Positions 35,876-45,288 of a DNA stretch of 64,000 bases are shown one piece after another. Under the pieces are notes generated by a model. It was not told the DNA's origin, did no database searches, and saw only the letters and a program-made list of their open reading frames with translations. Made by a program: the position numbers and the translations under genes. This stretch comes from Rubripirellula tenax. GTDB lineage: Bacteria; Planctomycetota; Planctomycetia; Pirellulales; Pirellulaceae. The stretch lies in contig NZ_SJPW01000004.1 of NCBI RefSeq assembly GCF_007860125.1, positions 618,738-682,737 on the forward strand. Direction: 5' to 3'. Numbering within the stretch: position 1 is the first letter of the stretch; every line of letters begins with the position of its first letter.

Positions 35876-36559
35876 ATGTATCAACTCAGTTCCGTTACCC
35901 AGACCTACGAACGTCGAGGCCAGATCGTCACGGCGCTCGACAACGCCGACCTCACGATTCCCGACAACGACTTCATTGCGATCGTTGGCCCCAGCGGCAG
36001 TGGCAAAACCACGCTGCTGTCCGTCCTCGGTGGAATGCTCGCACCGTCAACCGGCAACGTAATGCTCGATGGCGAATCGTTATATGACTTATCCGTGGAA
36101 GAACGCACGGCGCTGCGGGGCCGCAAGATTGGCTTCGTCTTCCAGTCGTTCAACTTGATCTCCTGGCTGACCGCTCGCGAAAACGTGCAAATCCCACTGA
36201 TGTTGTCTGGCAAAACGGCCAAGCAACAAGAAGATCGTGCGATGGAGATGCTCGACCGCGTCGGCTTGTCCGATCGAACCGATCACCGTCCGTCGGAAAT
36301 GAGCCAAGGACAGCAACAACGAGTCGCGTTGGCGAGGACGCTCGCCAACGATCCGCAAATCATCCTGGCCGATGAACCGACCGGAAACCTCGATTCAGAA
36401 ACCCGCCAGCAGGTGATGAATTACCTGAATGAATTTCACCAAGACGGGCGAACGATCGTCATGGTCACCCACGACGCCGACACCGCCGCGTTTGCGCACC
36501 GCACCATTCGCTTAGTCGCCGGAGTCACGAATGAAATCGCAATGGCGCGGGCAGCGTAA
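35876..36559 (+). CDS. ABC transporter ATP-binding protein
   Basis: 227 residues with Walker A GPSGSGKT (38-45), Q-loop Gln90, signature MSQGQ (142-146, a variant of LSGGQ), Walker B IILADEP (162-168) and switch His in MVTHD. It is of the MacB/LolD group and pairs with the permease immediately upstream. It differs from the ATPase at 10399, so the two exporters are separate systems. Confidence 0.93.
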   Translation: MYQLSSVTQTYERRGQIVTALDNADLTIPDNDFIAIVGPSGSGKTTLLSVLGGMLAPSTGNVMLDGESLYDLSVEERTALRGRKIGFVFQSFNLISWLTARENVQIPLMLSGKTAKQQEDRAMEMLDRVGLSDRTDHRPSEMSQGQQQRVALARTLANDPQIILADEPTGNLDSETRQQVMNYLNEFHQDGRTIVMVTHDADTAAFAHRTIRLVAGVTNEIAMARAA

Positions 36560-36661
36560 GCAAAAGATGGGGAGTACGAGAGATGGTCTTCTTGTCTCCC
36601 TCTCTGCTTGTCTCCTAACTCCCAACTTGAAAACTGGCGGCTGCCATTCAGCCGTCAGCTA

Positions 36662-36710
36662 GGTTCCCGGACCGCGTCACTCACCAGCCGACGCACCGGG
36701 AACCGTTTTT
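36662..36710 (+). terminator. Rho-independent terminator after ABC genes
   Basis: GGTTCCCGG (36662-36670) and CCGGGAACC (36696-36704) are exact reverse complements, followed by GTTTTT. The loop is long (25 bases). It lies between the ATPase gene and the methyltransferase-like gene. Confidence 0.5.
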
Positions 36711-36739
36711 CGTCTCCCAATCTGAATACAGAATTTCCT

Positions 36740-37501
36740 ATGGCACTCGTTGAAGAATTTGAACGCACGGGATCCTGGCTGTTCCGCTGGCGCAGTTATC
36801 TGCCCTTCGTGTTCTTACCGTTGATCGTGACCGCCGTGCTTCGATATCCCGTGATTGAATCGCATCCCAATTTGCATTTCGTCTGGAGCATCGTCAGTCT
36901 AGGTGTTTCGCTAGTCGGACTAGCGGTTCGGTGTCACGCGGTTGGGCATGCCGCTGACGGAACGTCGGGGCGCAACACGAAAACGCAAGTTGCCGAAACA
37001 CTCAACACCTCTGGCTTCTACTCCGTCGTCCGGCATCCACTGTACCTCGGCAACTTCTTGATTGCCCTGGGCATCGTGTTGCACTCCGCTGCCCCCTGGT
37101 TGGTCGCGGTCTTCCTGATGGCATTCACGTTGTACTACGAACGCATCATGTTCACCGAGGAAGCGTTCTTGCGAGAAAAGTTCGGCGGTGTGTTCACAGA
37201 TTGGTCTAATCGCACCCCCGCATTCTTGCCAAGACTAAGACAATGGAAGTCGGCGGAACTCCCTTTGGACATTCCCAAAGTCATTCGAGCCGAATCCGCT
37301 GCTGTCGCGGTCATCGCTTTGACTTTCCCGGCACTAGAATTAGCGCTGCACGAAGCTCAGCAAGGCAACGTCGCCATCGAGAAATCGTGGTACATCCTGC
37401 TCGGCAGCGGCATTCTTCTCTACATCATCGCCCGGGTTATGAAACGGCAACTTCGACGATGGCTCAAATACGAGCGAATCTTGTACGAGGCCGCAAAGTG
37501 A
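36740..37501 (+). CDS. Isoprenylcysteine methyltransferase-like membrane protein
   Basis: 253 residues from the ATG at 36740; the longer frame from 36608 runs through the terminator and is rejected. Five or six membrane segments. The C-terminal family signature is clear: VVRHPLYLGNFLIALGIVL (about 98-116), then EEAFLREKFGGVFTDW (about 143-158), which bind S-adenosylmethionine in ICMT/PEMT-type enzymes. Bacterial members methylate lipids or unknown substrates. An extra C-terminal pair of membrane segments is present. It overlaps the next small gene by GTGA. Confidence 0.82.
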   Translation: MALVEEFERTGSWLFRWRSYLPFVFLPLIVTAVLRYPVIESHPNLHFVWSIVSLGVSLVGLAVRCHAVGHAADGTSGRNTKTQVAETLNTSGFYSVVRHPLYLGNFLIALGIVLHSAAPWLVAVFLMAFTLYYERIMFTEEAFLREKFGGVFTDWSNRTPAFLPRLRQWKSAELPLDIPKVIRAESAAVAVIALTFPALELALHEAQQGNVAIEKSWYILLGSGILLYIIARVMKRQLRRWLKYERILYEAAK

Positions 37502-37740
37502 ACTCACACAACTCCAGGCATCCTCCTGCGAATCCCGAACCGCTCAACGTTAGAGTCGAACGCATCATCAAGCGATTCGGCTTTGATGGAGTGCATGTTT
37601 CCAGCGATCAGCCCTGGCACGTAACTCTCACTGGTACTGTCGATGAAGTCAACGATCGTGCGTTAGTTGTCGCGATCGCTCGAACCACTCCGGGCGTCAC
37701 CGTGGTCCGCAGTGATATCGCCTTTTCTAAACAGAACTAA
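37498..37740 (+). CDS. BON-domain-like small protein
   Basis: 80 residues from a GTG at 37498 that overlaps the methyltransferase stop (GTGA); an in-frame ATG at 37459 would add 13 residues. The pattern VRVERIIKRFGFDGVHV, then WHVTLTGTVDEVNDRALVVA and GVTVVRSDI is that of a BON domain (as in OsmY), which binds lipid membranes. No signal peptide is evident, so it may be cytoplasmic. It lies between the methyltransferase and the HtrA-like protease, which suggests an envelope role. Confidence 0.68.
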   Translation: MNSHNSRHPPANPEPLNVRVERIIKRFGFDGVHVSSDQPWHVTLTGTVDEVNDRALVVAIARTTPGVTVVRSDIAFSKQN

Positions 37741-37772
37741 ACGGATTCACCTCTCGAACGGAATCACCTCCC

Positions 37773-39245
37773 ATGAAGTTTGATTGCAGAACCTTTGTTT
37801 GCTACTTGTTTACGTTCGTGATCGCGACGACATCCATTGCGGCGGAACCTGTTTCGATCGAATCTAAGGCGGACGCCGTATTGGCAAACGATCTGTCGAA
37901 GCTTGTTCGCAATGTTGCGGATCGGGTCTCACCCGGAATCGTGACTGTCTACGCCTTGCGTGGGCCAAGGATGACACTTCCCATGCGATTACGTGAACAG
38001 ACGAATCACAGTCATCAACCTACGATATCAAATTTTCGGCATACCACATCGACGCTCGAATCTCCCGACGACCAGGGATCAGGCGTCATTATCGACCGTG
38101 AAGGCTGGGTGCTCACTTGCAGCCATGTTGTTGAAAATGCCAACGCAGTATTTGTGCGAACGGCGGACGGGCGAAAGCTCCATGCCAGCGAAGTCGTTTG
38201 CGATCCAGTATCTGACTTGGCGATAATCAAACTCAAGGACGCAGCCGATCTGCAAGAAGTCAAGTTCGCGGACTCCGATAGCCTGAGTGTTGGCGATTGG
38301 GTCATATCGCTTGCTTCTCCCTACGATCTTCAACGTTCTGTCAGTGCAGGCATCATCAGTTCGACGCAGCGATGGGTTCCGAGTTCACCCTATCCGTTGA
38401 TTCAGAACGACGCCTGCACCAATCCCGGCAGTTCCGGCGGAGCGTTACTGAATCTGCACGGCGAAGTCGTCGGAATCATTGAAGGAGCCATCACGATGAC
38501 TGGCGAATTTCAAGGCATCGGTTTGGCAACACCGATCAGCGTTGCCAAAGACGTCGCAGACCAACTTCGCATGAACGGCTACGTCGAGCGATGCCGTTTC
38601 GGTTTTGAAACCCAACCGCTGACTCCCGACATGGCTAAACTGTTGGAGCCATCGCTTCAGGCCGGGCTGTATGTGAAAGACGTCATGCCGAGATCGCCAG
38701 CCAGCCTTGCGGGTTTGTGTGAGGGTGATGTGATTACCGAGTTTGACGGCAAAACGGTCACGCAATCATTTGCCCCGGACTCAATCAACGCGAACGTGGC
38801 GACTGGCAAATCACACGTGATGAAAGTGCTTCGCGATCATGAGGTCATTGATTTAGAGATTTCGCTGAAACACACTTCGCACACTAGCGCAACACCGGCG
38901 ATGCCCCAGTCGCCGCCGACGGATTCATTCGAGCACTACGACTCGCCCAACCGCCTGGGACTTTCGACGCTAAAACCGTCGATGATTCGCGAGCTTGACC
39001 TTCCACCAGGTTCCCATGGCCCGTTGATTACACATGTTTCTTACGATAGTGAAGCGTATCGTGAAGGCATTGCGGCTGGCATGGTAGTTGCTCGTATCAA
39101 CGATCAGCGAATCGAAAATCTAAGCCAGTACGCAGAGGTCACCAAGGATCTGGAACCTGGAAAGCCGTCGCTTTTTCTATTGCAATCCAATCAAGGCACG
39201 CATCTGGTGATGCTGGAAGCGAATAAGCGAAACGGCGACGAATAA
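37773..39245 (+). CDS. HtrA/Do-like periplasmic serine protease
   Basis: 490 residues. Signal peptide about 1-24 (ending SIAA). Trypsin-like domain: GSGVIIDREGWVLTCSHVV with catalytic His118, VSDLAIIKL with Asp148, and NPGSSGGALLN with Ser221. Two PDZ domains follow (about 265-350 and 390-480). All three catalytic residues are present; the nucleophile motif reads GSSGG instead of the usual GNSGG. It degrades misfolded envelope proteins. It stands between a BON-domain gene and a metal ATPase, consistent with metal-induced envelope stress. Confidence 0.92.
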   Translation: MKFDCRTFVCYLFTFVIATTSIAAEPVSIESKADAVLANDLSKLVRNVADRVSPGIVTVYALRGPRMTLPMRLREQTNHSHQPTISNFRHTTSTLESPDDQGSGVIIDREGWVLTCSHVVENANAVFVRTADGRKLHASEVVCDPVSDLAIIKLKDAADLQEVKFADSDSLSVGDWVISLASPYDLQRSVSAGIISSTQRWVPSSPYPLIQNDACTNPGSSGGALLNLHGEVVGIIEGAITMTGEFQGIGLATPISVAKDVADQLRMNGYVERCRFGFETQPLTPDMAKLLEPSLQAGLYVKDVMPRSPASLAGLCEGDVITEFDGKTVTQSFAPDSINANVATGKSHVMKVLRDHEVIDLEISLKHTSHTSATPAMPQSPPTDSFEHYDSPNRLGLSTLKPSMIRELDLPPGSHGPLITHVSYDSEAYREGIAAGMVVARINDQRIENLSQYAEVTKDLEPGKPSLFLLQSNQGTHLVMLEANKRNGDE

Positions 39246-39268
39246 CTCCAAGTGAGATCGACACACGC

Positions 39269-41743
39269 ATGAAAAAAGAAAAAATCGAACTCAACCTGCT
39301 TCTACCTACCGTCAACGATGCGGACGATTCGTGCATCAGACGTCTGGCGGAGTTGCTGCAAAACAAAGCAGGAATCGACGCGGCACACTTGCTCAAACCG
39401 AGTGATGAAAGCCCTGGCCAAGTCTGCGTTCACTACGACCCGAATGTGGTGTCGACGGGCGAGGTTCGCGATTTGGCACGACGCGCCGGTGCTGAATTGG
39501 ACAAGCAATATGGTCATTGGTTGTCGAAGTCGCCCGCCATCCATGCTCGCCGCGCATCGGCGATCGAGTCTCGCTTGAACCGCATCGACGGAGTTCTCGA
39601 AGCGGTGATATCGCCCGACGGAACCGTGCGAGTCGAATACGATCGAAAGCTGACAAGCGAGTCCGCAATCGCGGACGCATTTCACCAATGGCAGACTTCG
39701 ACAACAGTCGACGCTCACGCGGGTCACGACCATGATGGGCAAACTCATGAAGACGATGACGACCATACCGGACACGACCATGCCCACGGAGGCATCTTCG
39801 GGTCGAAGTCGGAACTGATCTTCGCGATCCTCTGTGGTGCGTTCTTGTTGGTCGGCTGGCTGATTGAAACGTTTGCCGAACTCAACCAGTGGATTCCGGT
39901 CGGTTGCTTCATCGCCGCTTACCTCTTCGGCGGATACTACACCGTCAACGAAGCGATCGAAAAGATTCGTGCGGGCAAGTTCGAGATCGACTTCCTGATG
40001 ATCGTGGCTGCCGCCGGTGCCGCGTCGCTGGGTGCGTGGGCCGAAGGTTCGTTGCTACTGTTCCTGTTCAGCATCGGTCACGCATTGGAAGGCTACGCGA
40101 TGGGGCGAGCCAAACGAGCCATCGAAGCGTTATCCGAACTCGCCCCTAAAACCGCACGTGTTCGACGCGATGGAAATGAATCAGAAATTCCCGTCGAAGA
40201 CTTGGTCGTTGGCGACACCGTCATCATCAAACCCGACGAACGAGTCCCAGCCGACGGTTTCGTGATCGCGGGTGAGTCCAGCGTTAACCAAGCACCAATC
40301 ACGGGCGAAAGCGTGCCTGTCGACAAACAGCCTGTTCGCGATATTGAAGCCGCAGCGGCTGAATCCGAATCACTTCCGCCGGAACATCGAGCCTTTGCCG
40401 GCACGATCAATCAATCGGGATCGTTAGAAATCTGGGTCACGAAGATCGCATCGGAGAACACGCTGGCTCGCGTCGTGACAATGGTCAGCGAAGCGGAAAC
40501 GCGGGTTTCGCCAACGCAAAAGTTCACGAAAAAGTTCGAGCGATACTTTGTTCCGTCGGTCATCACCGGCGTCGTGCTCTTGATGTTCTCACCGCTGGTT
40601 ATCGACGAAACCTTCAGTGATTCGTTCTACCGAGCAATGGCGGTGCTGGTTGCCGCCAGCCCTTGTGCACTTGCGATCGCGACACCTAGTGCGGTGCTCA
40701 GCGGCGTCGCGCGAGCCGCTCGCGGCGGCATCCTTATCAAAGGAGGCGGGCCATTGGAAAGCCTCGGCAGTCTCGATTCGATCGCGTTCGACAAAACTGG
40801 CACGCTCACCGAAGGCGAACCAAAAGTCACCGATGTTCGCACGGCGGATGGCGTTGAAGAATCGGAACTGTTGCGGTCCGCAATCGCAGTGGAAGACCTC
40901 AGCAAACACCCGCTTGCCAAGGCAGTCGTCCGCGATGGGAAGAAGCGATTGGGTGATGGGCAGTCTGGGAGTGGGGGAGAGATTCCAGAGGCAACAGATC
41001 TCAAAAGCATCACGGGACGCGGCATCCGGGCGACGGTCGAAGGGGACGTCGTGCATATTGGCAAAGACGACTTGTTCGCCGAAGTCGACGGTCCGCCGCT
41101 ACCAGACAGCGTTCGCGAGATCGTCGAATCACTAGAACAAAATGGTCGCACCACAATGATTGTCCGCCGTGCCGATCGCTACCTCGGCGTCATCGGATTG
41201 ATGGATACGCCGCGAGAAGCCTCAAAGCGAACCATCTCGCGGCTTCGCGAACTCGGCATCAAGCGAATGATCATGATCTCAGGCGACAACCAAATGGTCG
41301 CCGACGCGGTCGCAAAAGAAGTCGGCCTCGACGAAGCAAGAGGCGACTTGATGCCCGACGACAAAGTCAACGCGATCAAAAAGCTGCAAACCGAAGGTGG
41401 CGTCGCAATGGTTGGCGACGGTGTCAACGACGCTCCTGCAATGGCATCCGCGTCGGTAGGGATTGCGATGGGAGCCGCCGGAAGCGATGTTGCCCTCGAA
41501 ACCGCCGACGTCGCTCTGATGGCCGACAACCTCGACCACCTCCCACTCGCGATTGGCCTCAGCCGCGCAACACGACGAATCATTCGACAAAACCTCTGGA
41601 TGAGTCTCGGCATGGTCGCCTTCCTCGTCCCCGCCACGATCCTCGGACTGAACATCGGCCCCGCCGTCGCCCTCCACGAAGGCAGCACCCTCGTCGTCGT
41701 TTTTAACGCCCTGCGTCTACTCGGTTACAAACCAAAAGCTTAA
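39269..41743 (+). CDS. P1B-4-type metal-transporting ATPase
   Basis: 824 residues. The N-terminal 145 residues look like two degenerate heavy-metal-associated domains without CXXC, followed by a His-rich stretch (HAGHDHDGQTHEDDDDHTGH, about 150-169). Catalytic features are ITGESVP (344-350), SPC in TM6 (464-466), phosphorylation Asp508 in DKTGTLT and GDGVNDAPA. The final segment has HEGSTLVVV and NALRLL. SPC and HEGST identify subgroup P1B-4, whose members export Co, Fe, Ni or Zn rather than Cu. The ion cannot be decided here. Cytoplasmic metal export to the periplasm. Confidence 0.92.
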   Translation: MKKEKIELNLLLPTVNDADDSCIRRLAELLQNKAGIDAAHLLKPSDESPGQVCVHYDPNVVSTGEVRDLARRAGAELDKQYGHWLSKSPAIHARRASAIESRLNRIDGVLEAVISPDGTVRVEYDRKLTSESAIADAFHQWQTSTTVDAHAGHDHDGQTHEDDDDHTGHDHAHGGIFGSKSELIFAILCGAFLLVGWLIETFAELNQWIPVGCFIAAYLFGGYYTVNEAIEKIRAGKFEIDFLMIVAAAGAASLGAWAEGSLLLFLFSIGHALEGYAMGRAKRAIEALSELAPKTARVRRDGNESEIPVEDLVVGDTVIIKPDERVPADGFVIAGESSVNQAPITGESVPVDKQPVRDIEAAAAESESLPPEHRAFAGTINQSGSLEIWVTKIASENTLARVVTMVSEAETRVSPTQKFTKKFERYFVPSVITGVVLLMFSPLVIDETFSDSFYRAMAVLVAASPCALAIATPSAVLSGVARAARGGILIKGGGPLESLGSLDSIAFDKTGTLTEGEPKVTDVRTADGVEESELLRSAIAVEDLSKHPLAKAVVRDGKKRLGDGQSGSGGEIPEATDLKSITGRGIRATVEGDVVHIGKDDLFAEVDGPPLPDSVREIVESLEQNGRTTMIVRRADRYLGVIGLMDTPREASKRTISRLRELGIKRMIMISGDNQMVADAVAKEVGLDEARGDLMPDDKVNAIKKLQTEGGVAMVGDGVNDAPAMASASVGIAMGAAGSDVALETADVALMADNLDHLPLAIGLSRATRRIIRQNLWMSLGMVAFLVPATILGLNIGPAVALHEGSTLVVVFNALRLLGYKPKA

Positions 41744-41858
41744 GAGGACACGGACTAGGTCGACGACGATGACCCCGTCCTGCCTTACCTATCACAATCA
41801 CCAGAAGAATGCGATCTGCGATGGCAAGCTAAACGCAACCCTTCAGTCTCAGAACGAA

Positions 41859-41895
41859 AAAACGCTGACGCCCCAATGTGGGACGCCAGCGTTTT
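41859..41895. terminator. Bidirectional terminator between convergent genes
   Basis: AAAACGCTGACGCCCC (41859-41874) pairs with GGGACGCCAGCGTTTT (41880-41895) with two mismatches, with A residues before and T residues after. It serves the ATPase (plus) and the gene cluster ending at 41997 (minus). The remaining 250 bases between those genes contain nothing else I can name. Confidence 0.65.
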
Positions 41896-41996
41896 GTTTT
41901 GCCGCCGCTTAGTGTTGCCAAGTCATATTCTTCGTCGTCTTCGTAGGACGGTGGCCAGTCAACAAGAATGCCGGGGTGCCTGGGCCGGTCGTCGCC

Positions 41997-42356
41997 TCAG
42001 TCGCTGGGATGGACGACGTGGTAGTCGGGCATGCCGGGGTAGGCTTCGCCGGGGTGACCGGGCGGCAGGTTGTCTGGGGCCGAGAAGCCGGGCGGGACGT
42101 GATAGGGATGGTCGGGCGGTAGTCGAGGCCAGACGTGTATGGGCGGGTAGGATTCGACTACGTTGGGCTCCTCGGGCTCGGGTGGCCATGGGAAGTCTTC
42201 GGGCCACCAAGGCGGACGAGGACCGAAGCTGTCGCTCGAACCATCGTCATCGGTGGAACTGCCTTCAGGCAGGTACGGAGGCTCGCTTCCGGGCGGGTCG
42301 AAAGGCGGAACAAACGGGAACGGTGGCATGTCGGGCTCGATGGAACCATAAGTCAT
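41997..42356 (-). CDS. Pro-rich acidic small protein, last gene of cluster
   Basis: 119 residues from the ATG at 42356, which overlaps the radical SAM stop (ATGA). About a third is Pro, with Asp/Glu and aromatic residues (MPPFPFVPPFDPPG, PRPPWWPEDFPWPPEPEEP). It ends in a His/Pro/Gly-rich segment and has no signal peptide and no Cys or Lys. A disordered peptide of this kind next to a radical SAM enzyme could be a substrate, but there is no leader/core pattern I recognise. Function unknown. Confidence 0.6.
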   Translation of the reverse strand: MTYGSIEPDMPPFPFVPPFDPPGSEPPYLPEGSSTDDDGSSDSFGPRPPWWPEDFPWPPEPEEPNVVESYPPIHVWPRLPPDHPYHVPPGFSAPDNLPPGHPGEAYPGMPDYHVVHPSD

Positions 42357-43204
42357 AGCAATGTACTTCGTTGCAGGGGGTTGGGATGAACGAACTTGGT
42401 GCGGTGAGATGGGCAGAGTCCGCACTGCGGTACGGCCTTGGTTTCGATGAAGGTGCGAAGCTCATCGTCGGTGGCATCGGCAGCGATCGCTTTGTAGTCG
42501 CGAAAGAGTTGCCACTGGGGCAAGTTGTTCAACTTCAGCTTCGACTCGAGTTGGGCGAAGTAGGCCAAGGCAGGGCACTTGAACAAGAATCCGTTCTCGC
42601 CGAGCTGGGTGCAGGTCTTTTGAAGACAGACACGGTAGGCTGCGTTGGGATTGGAATCGAACGGCATCGGCTTACCGTTCTCGATATTGTGCTGCCGCAT
42701 CCAACCGCGATGGGATTGGCGGATCTTGATTTGGATGCCAGGGTGATCCTCGCGCCATCGCCAAACAAGATGTTTGACTTCGCGGAATCGTTTGACGTAG
42801 TCATCGTGCGTACCGTGCTGGCTGACTTCGAGTCGGCAACCGGTTTCCACCAGAACCGCCGGCAGGTCAGGAAATCGATGCAAAAAGAAGCCGTTGGTGA
42901 CTAGCATCAAATCGCTGCCGGTCCAGTGATCTGCCGCGAGATGAATGTGCTGGATCACGTTTGGGTTCAACAGTGGTTCGCCGCCAAGGAGGGCAAAGCG
43001 TTTGGGACGTAAACGTTGCGACCATCGTGAGTAGTCTGCATCGGCTTGCTCGACGGTCGGCATTGAGCCGGCCAGCTTGAGATTCGAATAGTGGCTGCAT
43101 TGTTGGCACGAGAGGTTGCAACTGTGTGCGAGGTGATATTCCAACGCGGGCAGTTCAATCATCGCTTGATCGCCTGTAATGTCAGGAGTGTTTGGCGAAC
43201 TCAT
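42353..43204 (-). CDS. Radical SAM protein
   Basis: 283 residues with the radical SAM cluster motif CNLSCQQC (Cys29, Cys33, Cys36), the SAM-binding GGEPLLNP at about 74-81 and a beta-alpha barrel pattern (LMLVTNGFFL, CRLEVSQHG). The C-terminal part has more cysteines (CLQKTCTQLGENGFLFKC and CGLC), resembling SPASM-like auxiliary iron-sulfur domains found in peptide- or sugar-modifying enzymes. It overlaps the papain-like gene (TAATG) and the Pro-rich gene (ATGA). Substrate unknown; neighbours suggest peptide or glycan modification. Confidence 0.88.
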   Translation of the reverse strand: MSSPNTPDITGDQAMIELPALEYHLAHSCNLSCQQCSHYSNLKLAGSMPTVEQADADYSRWSQRLRPKRFALLGGEPLLNPNVIQHIHLAADHWTGSDLMLVTNGFFLHRFPDLPAVLVETGCRLEVSQHGTHDDYVKRFREVKHLVWRWREDHPGIQIKIRQSHRGWMRQHNIENGKPMPFDSNPNAAYRVCLQKTCTQLGENGFLFKCPALAYFAQLESKLKLNNLPQWQLFRDYKAIAADATDDELRTFIETKAVPQCGLCPSHRTKFVHPNPLQRSTLL

Positions 43205-43707
43205 TAGTGAATCGGCGATCCGCGTAGAAGACGATCCGGGGTGTGCCAGGATTTCGACGGAAGTTGAATGCCAGCCGACGAGAGTGCTCCATGAGCGAAC
43301 TGGCTGCAGTAAATGCGTCCATCGGGGCGAGAGTTAGGATTGAAGAACTGCTTCAATCCGTAACGCAGTCCAACGTTTCGCCGAACATAGTCGCGTATTC
43401 CTTGCACTTGTGTGGGTGTGAGTGGTTCGCTTGGAGGAACGTAACGCACCGTCCAAGGCTTGCCGGCCGCGTAGCGATCGAGTGGTGTGCATTTGGCTCG
43501 CGGAAAGGTCGACTCGCAAACCTTGCCATCAATCACGATCGCTGTGTGCGTGTAGTGCGTTCCGGTCACGCGAGAAAGGAAGTTGCCGAAACGTCCTTTC
43601 AAGCGGGACATCACTAACGTGCCATCGGGGTAGGTTTGGCCTGAGCACTCGGCGCAGACAAAGACCAAGAACATCAATACTGTGAGGCATCGCATGAACG
43701 CGTGCAT
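43204..43707 (-). CDS. Secreted permuted papain-like amidase (YiiX/NlpC type)
   Basis: 167 residues; GGAG seven bases upstream supports the ATG at 43707. Signal peptide about 1-23 (CLTVLMFLVFVCAECSG). The mature part shows the order His54 (HYTHTAIVIDG) then Cys134 (RIYCSQFAHGAL), which is the circularly permuted arrangement of YiiX/YebB-like NlpC/P60 enzymes. Such enzymes hydrolyse amide or ester bonds in peptidoglycan, peptides or lipids. It is exported, unlike most proteins of the cluster. A gap of 110 bases separates it from the glycosyltransferase genes. Confidence 0.72.
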   Translation of the reverse strand: MHAFMRCLTVLMFLVFVCAECSGQTYPDGTLVMSRLKGRFGNFLSRVTGTHYTHTAIVIDGKVCESTFPRAKCTPLDRYAAGKPWTVRYVPPSEPLTPTQVQGIRDYVRRNVGLRYGLKQFFNPNSRPDGRIYCSQFAHGALSSAGIQLPSKSWHTPDRLLRGSPIH

Positions 43708-43817
43708 GTGAGAACTCCATTTCGTGTCAGCGAGATTTACCAGAGACGCCGTGACTGAATGAATCAGTGATTGGCTGGGTGGTCGGCTCTATGGATGGTT
43801 AGAAATGAATGACAGCG

Positions 43818-44531
43818 TCAGCGCCACATGACTCGGTCGAGTCCATGCTTCCGAATGGCTGTTGTCAAGAACTCGGGTCTTCGCCGCTGGTAGCCGGGTG
43901 GGTCGATGTGTTCGTGCCTAAAGGAATGAGACACATCGCAGGCGACGTTGACGCCGGCGAGCTTGCATCGCCAGAAGAAGTCCCAGTGCTCTTCGACTTT
44001 GAGCGATTCGTCCCAGCGGATCGCTTGGAGGATGTCTCGATAGGCCACGAAGCAATTTCCGACGTAGTGACACCATCGCATGGAGCCGCGTCGCTTGTAG
44101 TGCCCATGCGGAATCCGCAGCGTCCGACCATCAGACTTCATCAGCTTTGGACGTTCTTGAAGATTTGATAGACCGGCCAAGAGATCCAGGTCATGGTGAC
44201 GGTTCAACTTGACAGCCAATTCCGGCAGACGCGTTTGGTTGGTAACCAAGTGATCGTCGTCAGCAAAGACCACCATCGGGGTGTCACCAGCGTCGAGCAA
44301 CCGGTTGCGACCGGCCGACAAGCCAATGTCGTACTCGGTTTCAATAAGTCGATCGACCATTGCCGCCTCGTCGGGACAACTCGACGAGAATCGCAACTCC
44401 GGTTTTCCATCGTCGAGCACGTGGATTGCCGGTCGTTCTTCGCCGTAGAGTTGGTAAATGCTGCGGACGAGCGCGGCACAACACTGCGGGCGATGAATCG
44501 TCTTGATGCAAAAAGTGATTTGTTCACGCAC
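43818..44531 (-). CDS. Glycosyltransferase, GT-A fold (copy 1)
   Basis: 237 residues. The beginning QITFCIKTIHRP and the block HVLDDGKPELRF are the nucleotide-sugar-binding strands. FADDDH (about 90-95) is the metal-binding DxD-type motif, and a later acidic EEHWDFFWRC segment corresponds to the acceptor region. It is clearly paralogous to the gene at 44524-45288 (shared ITFCIKTIHRP, DDDH, EHW-FF and a C-terminal RKHG). It overlaps that gene by eight bases. The sugar and acceptor are unknown; it has no membrane segment. Confidence 0.85.
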   Translation of the reverse strand: MREQITFCIKTIHRPQCCAALVRSIYQLYGEERPAIHVLDDGKPELRFSSSCPDEAAMVDRLIETEYDIGLSAGRNRLLDAGDTPMVVFADDDHLVTNQTRLPELAVKLNRHHDLDLLAGLSNLQERPKLMKSDGRTLRIPHGHYKRRGSMRWCHYVGNCFVAYRDILQAIRWDESLKVEEHWDFFWRCKLAGVNVACDVSHSFRHEHIDPPGYQRRRPEFLTTAIRKHGLDRVMWR

Positions 44532-45288
44532 GGACGATTTGACCTCCTGGATAACGCATCGAATGGAAACCGTGCTTGCGAAGCCCTATCGCACGGAACT
44601 TCGATCTTCCCCGCAGGTTGCCGTAGCCAGTGCCGGCCACGTGTGCATGGACGACTGAACAATCCGTCGCGACCGCGATTTGCAGATTGGCAAGGTGACT
44701 CGCCCGGTAGAAGAACTCCCAGTGCTCGTAAGTTTTCAGGGCTTCGTCCCAACGGAGCGTCGCGATCTTTTCTTTGCGAGCGAGAAACGCGTTGCTGACC
44801 ATGTCGCACCAAGCAACGGTGCCGACACGTTTCTTCTCGCCCCGATGCATCCAGATGCGTTTGCCGTTCATCAGCGGCGAAAGCATCGTGGGTCGACCGC
44901 CTCCACCTTGTCGGACGGCAAGGATGTCGAGTTCGTGCTTCGTGAAGTACTCGCAAACGCGGTCGATGTGAAAGTCCGGCGTGACAACATGGTCGTCGTC
45001 CAGCAGAAAAATGAACTCGGTCTGCGCCGCGTCGATCGCCGCGTTACGTCCTACTCCAACGCCCACATCGTGCTGATCAAGGTTGATGACCGTGCAAAGC
45101 TCAGCGGTTTCTGGATATTTCTCACTGAATCGAAGCTCGGGCCGACCGTCGTCGACAACAACAATCCTTGGATCGGCGATGTGCTCGCGCAGCGATTTGA
45201 CCAGGCGATGGCAGGACCAAGGTCGGTGAATCGTCTTGATGCAGAATGTAATGTCTGCTGTTGAGATGCTATTCACCATGATGCTCAC
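44524..45288 (-). CDS. Glycosyltransferase, GT-A fold (copy 2)
   Basis: 254 residues: ADITFCIKTIHRPWS, VVVDDGRPELRFSEKY, the donor-binding FLLDDDHVV (about 93-101) and KTYEHWEFFYRA. Paralogue of the gene at 43818-44531. It overlaps the GT25-like gene (ATGA at 45285-45288). The two paralogues probably add successive sugars or act on different repeats of a shared acceptor; the Ser-rich protein encoded upstream is the obvious candidate acceptor, by inference. Confidence 0.85.
   Translation of the reverse strand: MSIMVNSISTADITFCIKTIHRPWSCHRLVKSLREHIADPRIVVVDDGRPELRFSEKYPETAELCTVINLDQHDVGVGVGRNAAIDAAQTEFIFLLDDDHVVTPDFHIDRVCEYFTKHELDILAVRQGGGGRPTMLSPLMNGKRIWMHRGEKKRVGTVAWCDMVSNAFLARKEKIATLRWDEALKTYEHWEFFYRASHLANLQIAVATDCSVVHAHVAGTGYGNLRGRSKFRAIGLRKHGFHSMRYPGGQIVRA

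Noticed and set aside
41876..42358. 160-codon plus-strand frame rich in Arg and Gly
   Set aside because: Antisense to the Pro-rich gene that overlaps the radical SAM gene by ATGA; composition is the mirror of Pro codons.
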